Assembly (NCBI GenBank): GCA_029007475.1
Contig: JAQXHW010000190.1
Coordinates: 1 to 21,621, forward strand
DNA: 21,621 bases
Source: Oscillospiraceae bacterium
Lineage (GTDB): Bacteria > Bacillota > Clostridia > Oscillospirales > Acutalibacteraceae
Direction of reading: 5' to 3'
In this document: in pieces, positions 1 through 7,042 of the stretch
Layout: each line of letters opens with the position of its first letter
How positions within the stretch are numbered: position 1 is the first letter of the stretch
Position numbers and translations under genes: made by a program
Notes under the pieces: model-generated
Told to the model about the DNA's origin: nothing
The model's database searches: none
What the model saw: the letters and a program-made list of their open reading frames with translations, nothing else

Positions 1-836
1 GCGCCGCCCTCGCCGTATTTGCCGGAACGGTTAAAATAGATTGAGTCAGAGCCTGTATGTGAGAAAACTCCGTCGTTGATAACGTGGATACCCAGCTTTT
101 TAGCTTCCGCGCAGAGGTTGACAAAATCCTCGTTAGTTCCAAGCATAGGGTCAATTTTAAGGTAGTCGCCCGTGTCGTAGCGGTGGTTAGAGTAAGCCTC
201 GAAGATAGGGTTGAGGTAAATACAGGTAACGCCCAAATCCTTGAGGTAGGGGAGTTTTTGAGTAATACCCTTTAGGTCGCCCTTAAAGAAGTCGGTGTTG
301 GTGATTTCGCCGTTGTGGTTAGGCTGCCAGCGGGGCATAGCGTACCAATCGTTCTGTATCTCGAGATCGGTTCTTGTGATATTCTTTTCCTCGCCGCTGA
401 AGTTAAAGCGGTCGGGGAAAATCTGATACATAACGCCGCCAACAGGCCAATCGGGAGTTTTGAAGCCCTTTTTGTAGCAGGTAATCTGCCAGCTTCTGCC
501 GGGAGAACGCTCAATGGAGCTTTTGCGGTCTACATCGGCAGGCACAATGAAGCGCAGACCCTCGCCGGTATGAATGCGGAAGCTGTACCAGTAAAGTCCT
601 TTTTTCTCAGGAGTAAAGTCACACTCCCACACATCCATTTCGTTTTCAAAGGGGCCGTACCAGTTCATTGTGATGAACTGCCAGTCGTAGTCATAGTCGT
701 ATTTAATTGCAAGCTCTGCGTGAGAAGTGCGAAGTCCGTAGGGGATGAGAACCCTCATATGGATAGGGGTGCCTTCCTCAACTGCACCGAAAGGGGTACG
801 GTAAAAGCTGTTTCGTGAATCAAATGGGGGGAACAT
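1..836 (-). CDS. Glycoside hydrolase family 13 enzyme (alpha-amylase / neopullulanase-like), N-terminal part
   Basis: The reading frame runs from an ATG at 836-834 off the left edge, giving 278 residues with no stop. Residues 1-120 look like the beta-sandwich domain that precedes the barrel in neopullulanase, cyclomaltodextrinase and amylopullulanase relatives. The catalytic (beta/alpha)8 barrel begins near 'MYQIFPDRF' (136-144). It continues through 'YLNPIFEAYSNHRYDTGDY' (207-225) and 'DGVFSHTG' (255-262), which is the GH13 conserved region I in which the His helps bind substrate. The catalytic Asp, Glu and Asp lie beyond the window. GH13 enzymes cleave alpha-1,4 or alpha-1,6 glucans. No signal peptide is seen, so I infer a cytoplasmic enzyme acting on imported maltodextrins. 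A GGAGGT ribosome site at about 844-849 supports the start. The exact substrate cannot be assigned from this half. Confidence 0.93.
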   Translation of the reverse strand, partial: MFPPFDSRNSFYRTPFGAVEEGTPIHMRVLIPYGLRTSHAELAIKYDYDYDWQFITMNWYGPFENEMDVWECDFTPEKKGLYWYSFRIHTGEGLRFIVPADVDRKSSIERSPGRSWQITCYKKGFKTPDWPVGGVMYQIFPDRFNFSGEEKNITRTDLEIQNDWYAMPRWQPNHNGEITNTDFFKGDLKGITQKLPYLKDLGVTCIYLNPIFEAYSNHRYDTGDYLKIDPMLGTNEDFVNLCAEAKKLGIHVINDGVFSHTGSDSIYFNRSGKYGEGG

Positions 837-872
837 AAAAAACCTCCAAAATAATAAAAAACATACGCATTA

Positions 873-901
873 ATTATATAACTAACCAACCCTGTTGTCA
901 A
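873..901 (-). promoter_or_regulatory. Consensus sigma-A promoter for the GH13 gene
   Basis: On the minus strand, TTGACA (896-901) and TATAAT (873-878) are separated by exactly 17 bp, a perfect match to the housekeeping promoter consensus. It lies about 37 bp upstream of the GH13 start and downstream of the YfhO terminator, so the amylase is transcribed independently of yfhO. Confidence 0.85.
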
Positions 902-917
902 CGAGAAAACCCTGTTG
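888..917. repeat. 10-bp direct repeat at the GH13 promoter (candidate operator)
   Basis: AACCCTGTTG occurs at 888-897 and again at 908-917, exactly 20 bp apart, about two helical turns. The first copy overlaps the -35 hexamer and the second lies just upstream of it. That is a suitable place for a regulator binding in tandem. Assignment to a maltodextrin regulator is inference. Confidence 0.4.
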
Positions 918-960
918 GAATGTGGAATTTAGCCCATATTTTTTATAGAAAACTAACGAA

Positions 961-1005
961 AAATAAGATAAAAAATAGACCGCTTCGAAAGGGAAACGGT
1001 CTATT
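961..1005 (-). terminator. Rho-independent terminator after yfhO
   Basis: A perfect 9-bp stem (AATAGACCG 974-982 with CGGTCTATT 997-1005) encloses a 14-nt loop. Read on the minus strand it is followed by a T-rich tract (973 down to 961). It lies 33 bp beyond the yfhO stop codon. Confidence 0.8.
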
Positions 1006-1037
1006 AAGATTACATTTTAGATGAAATACTCAAAAAA

Positions 1038-4000
1038 TCATTCTTCATCGTAATCGTCGGACTCTGTGGGCTTGAGATTTTTGAAAAGCTCAAGCTTCTT
1101 TTTGGGAGCCTTTTTGGGAGTGTTCTCAGAAGCCTCCCCTGAGATTTCCGAAGCCTCGGGATTATCTGCGTTGGCGGCGGCTTCTAAGAGTCGCTCTTTT
1201 CTTGTCTTAAAGCTCTTGGTATCGCAGAGCCATAAAGCAGCTCTCACGGGAACGAGATTTTTCTTTTCTCTCAGCTTCTTGCCTGTCAGCAGACACATTG
1301 CCACAAAGAGCTGGAGAGCGACGGTAAACGCCGCAAAGCCTAAGATGAAGCCGTCGGGGATATAGTAGAACTTAACCGTGTGTTCGCCGGAGGTAATGGG
1401 AACGGCACAAACACCGTCTGCGATAGCAACAATTTGGGTTTCCTTGCCGTCAATTACCGCATGCCAGCCCTTTTCATAGGGGATAGAGGTATAAAGCAAG
1501 CCGCTCTTAGAGGAGCTGATAGTACCCTCCAAAACCGTGTCGGTAGCCTTTGTTGCGTCTAAAACGTTGGAACGGAGAATCTCAAGTCCCTTCTCAAAGA
1601 CTTCCTCGTTGAGCATATAGCAGTATGCGCGGATAGATGAGGAGGAGCCTGTAAAATCGCCGCAGAGGGAGACCTTGGTGTCCTTGGTGTGATATCCTAG
1701 GTTGTTGATAAAGGCGCATTTGTCGTTAAAGGTGCCAATCTTTTCGTCGTTGATTTTGAAGTGTCCGTCACCCTCGTTGCTGCCAACCTTAAGGTAGGTC
1801 AGAACTAATCCGTCCTCGGGGAGATAGAAGTTGAATTTAAGGCTTCTGCCTGTGCCGTCCTTAACGGAAGCGCTGTAATGTCCCTCGTCGGCATATTTGG
1901 TGACGGAGGCTGAGTGACCTTGGTCACGAACCGTAAGCTGAGTATAGACAGGCTCCTCAATGCCCGTTGCCTTCTGCCACCATTCAATTTGATTTTCAAA
2001 GGGATTGTCAACTGTGCCGGGGTTGCCGGTGGTATAGGGCTCAATCTCAAAAGAGGAGAGAGCGTTGTTTACAACGAAGCCCTGAGGAATATACGCGGTG
2101 TTTTCGTAGAGAACAACCGAGCCTGAGAAAGCTGCGTTTTTCATGTAATCCTGGTCGTAGCTTACTCCGTCGCGAGCCATCATATATCTGAGGTTCAAAA
2201 TTACGTTTGTGACGGGAGAGGTCTGGTAGTAGGTGTAGCGGTTGCCGGCAGGCCAGCCTGCAAGACCCATGTATTCAACATACTTTGTGATATTTACGTT
2301 TGCCATGGAGTTAAACATGGAGATACCGTTAAAGCCGTTGAGAGCGCCGTCGTTTAGGGAGCTTGTCTTAGTAAATTCCGTGCGGTTCCAGTCGGGGTCC
2401 ATGCTGTCCCAAGAGTCAATCTGAGCAACTAACTTATTTACGTCATTTTCGTTGGGGGGATATCCTACGGTGGTGGTAGAGCCTACGGTGTAGACTCCGA
2501 TAATACCGGTTACACACATCTCGGCTAAGACTATTACGCCGATAATAACCGTAACAACCTTTTTGGGCAGAATTTTCAGCACAAAAAGGAAGAGGAGAAT
2601 AAGCATCACAACGCCAATTACAGCCGACCAGATACCTGCCTGTTCGTTAAAGGCAACCCCTGTTTTGGATGCCCCTGTACCCTCGTGGTTATATACGGTT
2701 TCCTTAAGCAGGAAGTAACCGATAAGAATAAGTGAAAATACCAGAGTGCCTACGGTGATATCAATATAATCCCCCTCTTTCAGAGAGGTAAACGCCCTAA
2801 ACGCCATATATACCATCAGGAAGCAGAATAGGAAGCTGAAGCGATAGGGGAGCATATTGGGGTAGTGGAAGCCGTGCCAGATATAGTCAAGGCTGCGGAA
2901 AATGAAGCTTGAAATAAGGAAACACATTGTGCCTAAGCAGAAGAGCTTTTCTGAGAGCTTAATCTTTCTTGCGCAGAAGAATACACCCAAGAGGATTAAG
3001 CAGAAAACTCCGCAGGCAACGTTGGGGAGACCCTCCTTAGCGGTGGGCTTAAGGAAGGAGAGCATATTGCCGAAAATCTGATGAACGGCGTCGAAAACAC
3101 CCTCGGCTGTATCCTCGCCGATGTTGATATCAAACTTCGTGGGGAATTTTGTGGTCTGCTGATAGCAGTTGCCCAAGGCGAGATATGCAGGAATTGTAAT
3201 GGGCGCTGTTAAAAGCAGAGAAATAGCCGAGAAAGCGGCAGTCCTCAAAAGGTCTCTGAAGGACTTTTTGAAGGATACAAAGCGGCAAACGGTGTAGCCT
3301 ACGGCAATAATGAAAACAGCAATACAAATCATGAAGCCGATATAGTAGTTGAAAACTACCGCACAGGCAAGGGAAATTGTAAAGAGCTTGAATTTGCCGT
3401 CGCGTAAAAGACAGACCGTACCCGCAAAAACCAAGGGCAGCATTGCCACGGAATCGAGCCAAATAGTGTTCCAGTAGTAGCCCATGTTAAAGGAGCACAT
3501 GGCAAAGAGCGTGCCGGCAATAACAAGGGCAAGCCCGTCCTTCTTAAAGACCATCTTAAAGGCGATTGCAGTAAACATACCTGCGCAGGCGATTTTTATT
3601 ACGGTAATAACCGTAAGGTATTCAACCAATACGCTTGAGGGAACGGCGATTGAAAGGAAGTTGAGGGGACTCATAAGGTAGTAGGCCATAAGGGCAATAA
3701 AGTTAGTGCCCATACCCACAGACCATGTCCAGAAAAGCGAGCCGCCGCTCTGGAGCTTTGAATGTAAGTCCTCAAGGAAGGGGAAATACTGGTGCCAAAG
3801 GTCAACAACCAGCATTTGCTGAGTACCCCAGGGTCTCGCGGTGTTTACCTCGCAATCGAAGCCCAGAAGCTTACCGATTGAAAGCACCATGGTTCTGAAG
3901 ATACCGAAGGGCGCAACGTCCTTAACCGCAAAGGCGACAGCCATGAGGATAAAGGGAACCGCAAAGGCTAAGATAATGAACTTATTCTCGGCGAAGAAGC

Positions 4001-4085
4001 CCCTTATCTTGCCCCCGCCCGCGAGCTTTTTGCCCGCTTGAGGGGGGACGCTTTGTGCCTTGGCGGAAGATTTAGCTGATGACAT
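1038..4085 (-). CDS. yfhO: YfhO-family polytopic membrane protein (GT-C-type glycosyltransferase)
   Basis: This is a 1015-residue membrane protein with many hydrophobic helices, beginning at about 36-54. A first-loop segment, 'VVDLWHQYFPF' (about 94-103), carries an acidic residue (D95) in the position expected of GT-C enzymes and is typical of the YfhO family (PF09586). It is followed by 'SVGMGTNF'. A large extracytoplasmic region fills roughly 530-900, with one last helix near 930-950. The C-terminal tail of about 70 residues is rich in Lys, Glu and Ala and ends in acidic residues; it is probably cytosolic. Known YfhO proteins transfer a sugar from undecaprenyl phosphate to lipoteichoic or wall teichoic acid outside the membrane. 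The divergent neighbours at 4318 and 5253 are the two other parts of such a system, which supports the assignment. The acceptor polymer here is unknown. A GGGAGG ribosome site at 4092-4097 fits the ATG start. Confidence 0.88.
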   Translation of the reverse strand: MSSAKSSAKAQSVPPQAGKKLAGGGKIRGFFAENKFIILAFAVPFILMAVAFAVKDVAPFGIFRTMVLSIGKLLGFDCEVNTARPWGTQQMLVVDLWHQYFPFLEDLHSKLQSGGSLFWTWSVGMGTNFIALMAYYLMSPLNFLSIAVPSSVLVEYLTVITVIKIACAGMFTAIAFKMVFKKDGLALVIAGTLFAMCSFNMGYYWNTIWLDSVAMLPLVFAGTVCLLRDGKFKLFTISLACAVVFNYYIGFMICIAVFIIAVGYTVCRFVSFKKSFRDLLRTAAFSAISLLLTAPITIPAYLALGNCYQQTTKFPTKFDINIGEDTAEGVFDAVHQIFGNMLSFLKPTAKEGLPNVACGVFCLILLGVFFCARKIKLSEKLFCLGTMCFLISSFIFRSLDYIWHGFHYPNMLPYRFSFLFCFLMVYMAFRAFTSLKEGDYIDITVGTLVFSLILIGYFLLKETVYNHEGTGASKTGVAFNEQAGIWSAVIGVVMLILLFLFVLKILPKKVVTVIIGVIVLAEMCVTGIIGVYTVGSTTTVGYPPNENDVNKLVAQIDSWDSMDPDWNRTEFTKTSSLNDGALNGFNGISMFNSMANVNITKYVEYMGLAGWPAGNRYTYYQTSPVTNVILNLRYMMARDGVSYDQDYMKNAAFSGSVVLYENTAYIPQGFVVNNALSSFEIEPYTTGNPGTVDNPFENQIEWWQKATGIEEPVYTQLTVRDQGHSASVTKYADEGHYSASVKDGTGRSLKFNFYLPEDGLVLTYLKVGSNEGDGHFKINDEKIGTFNDKCAFINNLGYHTKDTKVSLCGDFTGSSSSIRAYCYMLNEEVFEKGLEILRSNVLDATKATDTVLEGTISSSKSGLLYTSIPYEKGWHAVIDGKETQIVAIADGVCAVPITSGEHTVKFYYIPDGFILGFAAFTVALQLFVAMCLLTGKKLREKKNLVPVRAALWLCDTKSFKTRKERLLEAAANADNPEASEISGEASENTPKKAPKKKLELFKNLKPTESDDYDEE

Positions 4086-4125
4086 GAAAAAACCTCCCGA
4101 AAAAAGATGATAATCATACAGAATA

Positions 4126-4153
4126 AGTATAACATAATAAAGCGAAAAGGCAA
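4126..4153 (-). promoter_or_regulatory. Putative promoter for yfhO
   Basis: On the minus strand, TTGCCT (4148-4153) and TATACT (4126-4131) lie 16 bp apart, about 40 bp before the yfhO start. The match to consensus is moderate. Confidence 0.5.
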
Positions 4154-4244
4154 CAGTTATTACGAATTTGTCAGAGAAAAAAGAGAGATTTCGGTAAAGC
4201 TGAGGTAAATATTTTGCGGAGTCGGGGAAGCCCTCTAAAAAGTG

Positions 4245-4273
4245 TAGACTTTTTTGGGAAACCGTGTTACAAT
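4245..4273 (+). promoter_or_regulatory. Putative promoter for the gtrB-gtrA pair
   Basis: TAGACT (4245-4250) and TACAAT (4268-4273) are separated by 17 bp, upstream of the glycosyltransferase. The -10 box overlaps a 9-bp inverted repeat. Confidence 0.5.
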
Positions 4274-4300
4274 TAGTTTGTATATTTATGTAAACTAATT
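4271..4300. repeat. 9-bp inverted repeat, candidate operator or leader hairpin
   Basis: AATTAGTTT (4271-4279) and AAACTAATT (4292-4300) are perfect inverted copies around a 12-nt AT-rich centre. The repeat begins inside the -10 box and ends 17 bp before the start codon. It could be a dimeric repressor site or, in RNA, a weak AU-rich stem just before the ribosome site at 4307-4312. Confidence 0.5.
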
Positions 4301-4317
4301 ATCTACGAGGTGATATT

Positions 4318-5253
4318 ATGAAAACCGTTGATATAGTTGTTCCCTGCTATAACGAGGAGGAGGTTCTTCCGGAATTTGTCAGGGTTACAAACGAGGTTAT
4401 TGCCACTCTCCCCGAGTACAGCTTTCGCTATATTCTCGTGGACGACGGCAGCCGCGATAATACCCTGCTCACAATGATAAAGCTGGCTGAAAAATTCGAG
4501 AACGTGAAGTATATTTCCTTCTCAAGAAATTTCGGCAAGGAAAGCGCCATGTATGCAGGTCTTGAGCATACCACCGCCGACTACGTTTTCGTTATGGACG
4601 CAGATTTACAGCATCCGCCCGCAATGTTCCCTCAGATGCTTCAAGAGGTCGAAAACGGTCACGACTGCTGCGCTCTTTACAGAGAACAGCGCAAGGGCGA
4701 AAATATTATAAGACGGGGCTTTTCAAAGCTCTTTTTCCGCCTGCAGAACACAACAAAGGTGAAAATGCCTTACGGCGCGGTGGATTACCGTGTTATGACC
4801 CGCCAGATGATTGACTCAATCCTCTCCGTAGGCGAGGTACAGCGTTTTTCAAAGGGTATTTTCTGCTGGGTAGGCTTCGATACAAAGTGGCTTCCCTACA
4901 AGGATGTTGAGAGAACTATCGGTACTTCAAGCTGGAGCTTTTGGGGCCTTTTCAAATATGCTCTTGACGGCATGACCTCTTTCTCCGTTACTCCCCTGAG
5001 ATTTATCACCCTTATGGGTATTATTATGTTCCTGCTCTTTCTCCTCTGTACCGTGGGAATTATTATTGAGGCGATTGTAAAGGGCTTTGGCTCAGGCTTT
5101 GCCACAATTATGTGCGCTATGCTCTTTATCGGCGCAATGCTGGAGCTTTCCATAGGTATTCTGGGCGAGTATTTAGGTCGGGTTTATATCGAAACCAAGA
5201 AACGTCCTATCTATCTCGTTAAAACTGCTAACATCGAAAAGGTTGAGAAGTAA
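4318..5253 (+). CDS. gtrB: Family 2 glycosyltransferase, DPM1/GtrB/CsbB type
   Basis: The 311-residue protein starts with a GT-A fold of family GT2. 'VVPCYNEEE' (7-15) and 'LVDDGSRDNT' (40-49) bind the nucleotide, 'SFSRNFGKESAMYAGL' (67-82) follows, and 'MDADLQHPP' (93-101) carries the D94-A-D96 metal site. Two C-terminal hydrophobic helices lie near 232-258 and 265-290, the usual GtrB/CsbB layout. Members of the family transfer a sugar from UDP-sugar to undecaprenyl phosphate on the inner face of the membrane. Start ATG 4318 has GAGGTG just upstream. The stop codon overlaps the next start (TAATG), so this gene and gtrA are translationally coupled. The sugar donor cannot be read from the sequence; CsbB relatives use UDP-GlcNAc. 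Confidence 0.92.
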   Translation: MKTVDIVVPCYNEEEVLPEFVRVTNEVIATLPEYSFRYILVDDGSRDNTLLTMIKLAEKFENVKYISFSRNFGKESAMYAGLEHTTADYVFVMDADLQHPPAMFPQMLQEVENGHDCCALYREQRKGENIIRRGFSKLFFRLQNTTKVKMPYGAVDYRVMTRQMIDSILSVGEVQRFSKGIFCWVGFDTKWLPYKDVERTIGTSSWSFWGLFKYALDGMTSFSVTPLRFITLMGIIMFLLFLLCTVGIIIEAIVKGFGSGFATIMCAMLFIGAMLELSIGILGEYLGRVYIETKKRPIYLVKTANIEKVEK

Positions 5254-5921
5254 TGGAAAAGCTGAGAGCGCTCTTTATTAAATATAAGGAGATTATTATC
5301 TACATAATCGTCGGCGGTATGACCACCCTTGTCCGTTGGGGAACGGTTGTGATTTTCGAGAAAATTTTGTCGCCCTTCGGAATGAGCGGACAGGCTCTCT
5401 CCTTTTTCGTGACTCTTTTCTCTCTTATCGTCACAATTCTCTTTGCTTTTCCGCCAAACAAGATATTTGTTTTCGAGAGCAGGAGCTTTAAGGGCTCAAT
5501 AATAATCAAGGAATTCGGCGGATTTTTAGCCGCGAGAGCAATCTCCAGCATTATTGAGCTTGCAGGTATTCCCCTCTTATCTCAGTGGCTGGGTATAGCT
5601 ACCCTTTGGGTGACTATGATTGTCAGCGTGGTTGTGCTTGTAGCAAACTACATTTTCTCGAAGCTCATTGTCTTTAAGAACCGCACAAGCGAGGACGCCC
5701 AGAAAAAGGAGCGTAAAAAACTCTTAAAGAAAGCTAAAAAAGAGGGTAAGGATCTTGACCTTAAGGTTGTGGACAAATTAGACGAAAAGGACATTAAAGC
5801 GGTTAATATCGGCAAGAAGGACAAGCTCCTCTGTGTTATTCTCAACGGAATCTGCGCTTTGGTCTTTGTGCTTTCCGTAGTTTTCTATGTTATCGACCTT
5901 TGGGGGAAGCTCTTTGTGTAA
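5253..5921 (+). CDS. gtrA: GtrA-family membrane protein with C-terminal extension
   Basis: The first 145 residues form a standard GtrA unit with four membrane helices near 12-35, 45-72, 88-110 and 115-142. GtrA proteins are thought to flip, or help flip, polyprenyl-phosphate-linked sugars across the membrane. The protein is 222 residues, longer than the usual 120-150. A highly charged segment with many Lys and Glu (about 146-190) is followed by a fifth helix near 191-217. The extension is in frame and has no sign of a frameshift. The start overlaps the gtrB stop by one base. With gtrB and the divergent yfhO it completes a three-part glycosylation set: loading (gtrB), flipping (gtrA) and transfer (yfhO). 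Confidence 0.87.
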   Translation: MEKLRALFIKYKEIIIYIIVGGMTTLVRWGTVVIFEKILSPFGMSGQALSFFVTLFSLIVTILFAFPPNKIFVFESRSFKGSIIIKEFGGFLAARAISSIIELAGIPLLSQWLGIATLWVTMIVSVVVLVANYIFSKLIVFKNRTSEDAQKKERKKLLKKAKKEGKDLDLKVVDKLDEKDIKAVNIGKKDKLLCVILNGICALVFVLSVVFYVIDLWGKLFV

Positions 5922-6122
5922 CTTCTGCATATTCTGCGTATAAAAAAGAAAAAGCATAAAGAGAAAAATTTTTCAAAAGGCTTGCTTGTTCCTCAGGGAT
6001 TATGAGAATACAGCAGGAGATATAGCGGTGCTTCGGGCGGCTGATTTACAAACTCGCAAAAGCTCAGAGAGGTATTTATTAATAAGCCTGAGGAAACTCT
6101 TTATCAGAAAAACAGTACAAAA
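5922..6122. other. Gene-free stretch after gtrA
   Basis: No supported gene is seen in these 201 bases on either strand; the open frames that cross it lack ribosome sites and family resemblance. It holds a distant 9-bp inverted repeat, TTCCTCAGG (5989-5997) with CCTGAGGAA (6087-6095). This may fold the 3' untranslated RNA of gtrA before the terminator at 6123. Confidence 0.4.
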
Positions 6123-6158
6123 ACGGCACAGTAGAGAAAATCTGTGCCGTAATTTTTT
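6123..6158. terminator. Bidirectional terminator between gtrA and the ydj cluster
   Basis: ACGGCACAG (6123-6131) pairs perfectly with CTGTGCCGT (6142-6150) around a 10-nt loop. On the plus strand a T7 run follows (6153-6159). On the minus strand T residues also follow. It can end gtrB-gtrA and back up the minus-strand terminator at 6201. Confidence 0.8.
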
Positions 6159-6197
6159 TGCCCGCTCAGCTGTGCTCTGCGTGCCCACGAGCGCCGG

Positions 6198-6234
6198 CAA
6201 AAAAGAAAGCGCACGCATAAGATGCGCACGCTTT
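6198..6234 (-). terminator. Terminator of the ydj cluster
   Basis: On the minus strand a stem of 13 positions with a two-base internal mismatch (6222-6234 with 6206-6218, loop of 3) is followed by a T-rich tract. It starts 20 bp after the ydjH-like stop codon. Confidence 0.75.
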
Positions 6235-6253
6235 TATGTATTCGATTTGAGAA

Positions 6254-7030
6254 TCAGAAGGAACCGCTGGTGCTTCCGCCTGAGCCTGAACGTGAGGAGG
6301 ATGAACCGTTGTCCTTGGGTCTTGCTGTTCGGGTAACCGTACGGTAAAGGAAAATATCCTTTTGGAAGTCAAGCCGGAATGAGCCGTCCTTAAGATAGTT
6401 TGAGGCGGAGGGCTGGAACTTAACGGACTTGAGCTGACCTCTCATGATAAATACTACGATAAAGGCGAGAACGATGCCGATTACAAGGGCAATTCCGATT
6501 TCTATCATAATATCTACGAAGGACTTTTTGTAGACTCTCTCGCCTGAGCCGAAAGAGGTGAGAATGCTGTCACATTCTGAAGCAAAAGCCTTCATTGCTC
6601 CGTAGAAATCGTCGCTCTTCAGGTAGGGGAGAATAACCGACTCAATTTCCTCTCTGGCGTCGGTGTTAAATACACCGCCCACGCCGTCGGTGGAGGTAAT
6701 TGAGTATTTTCTCTCCTTAGCGCTAACAAGAAGGACTATGGAGCCGTCGCGGCCGGTTTTGTCGTAGCTTGCGGCATAGTTCTCCGCACAGTCCTCAACG
6801 TCGTCGAAGCTGTGCTCGGTGATAACCGCTACGTTGCAATTCTGGCGCAGGGAAATCTCGGTGAGGGTTGAGTTAAGGTACTCGTACTCATCATAAGAGA
6901 GGATACCCTCGTTGTCTATGCATAAATTGGGAATATTATCCTCTGCGGCAGAAACTATGACTACGCTTGCAGAAATCATCAGAAGTGCAAGCAAAAGCGC
7001 GAAAAATCTTTTTGTCTTAAAAATTTTCAT
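6254..7030 (-). CDS. ydjH: TPM-domain membrane protein (YdjH-like)
   Basis: The protein has 258 residues from ATG 7030. A signal peptide or N-terminal anchor (about 5-28, ending 'VSAAED') is followed by a TPM domain (about 32-155; PF04536) with 'IDNEGILS' near its start. A single membrane helix follows near 172-196, then a cytosolic tail containing 'YRTVTRTARPK' and a Ser/Gly-rich end, as in many TPM proteins. A GTG six bases upstream (7036) is also in frame, but GGGGGT sits too close to it; the spacing suits ATG 7030. The gene begins 12 bp after the YdjG-like stop. In Bacillus subtilis YdjH works with YdjG and YdjI at the membrane in a PspA-linked envelope stress response. That role is inferred here from family and context. 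Confidence 0.85.
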   Translation of the reverse strand: MKIFKTKRFFALLLALLMISASVVIVSAAEDNIPNLCIDNEGILSYDEYEYLNSTLTEISLRQNCNVAVITEHSFDDVEDCAENYAASYDKTGRDGSIVLLVSAKERKYSITSTDGVGGVFNTDAREEIESVILPYLKSDDFYGAMKAFASECDSILTSFGSGERVYKKSFVDIMIEIGIALVIGIVLAFIVVFIMRGQLKSVKFQPSASNYLKDGSFRLDFQKDIFLYRTVTRTARPKDNGSSSSRSGSGGSTSGSF

Positions 7031-7042
7031 GCCCACACCCCC

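Noticed and set aside
5986..6336. Plus-strand open frame of 116 codons crossing the gtrA-ydjH gap.
   Set aside because: It crosses two terminators, has no ribosome site or family resemblance, and overlaps the end of the TPM gene on the other strand.
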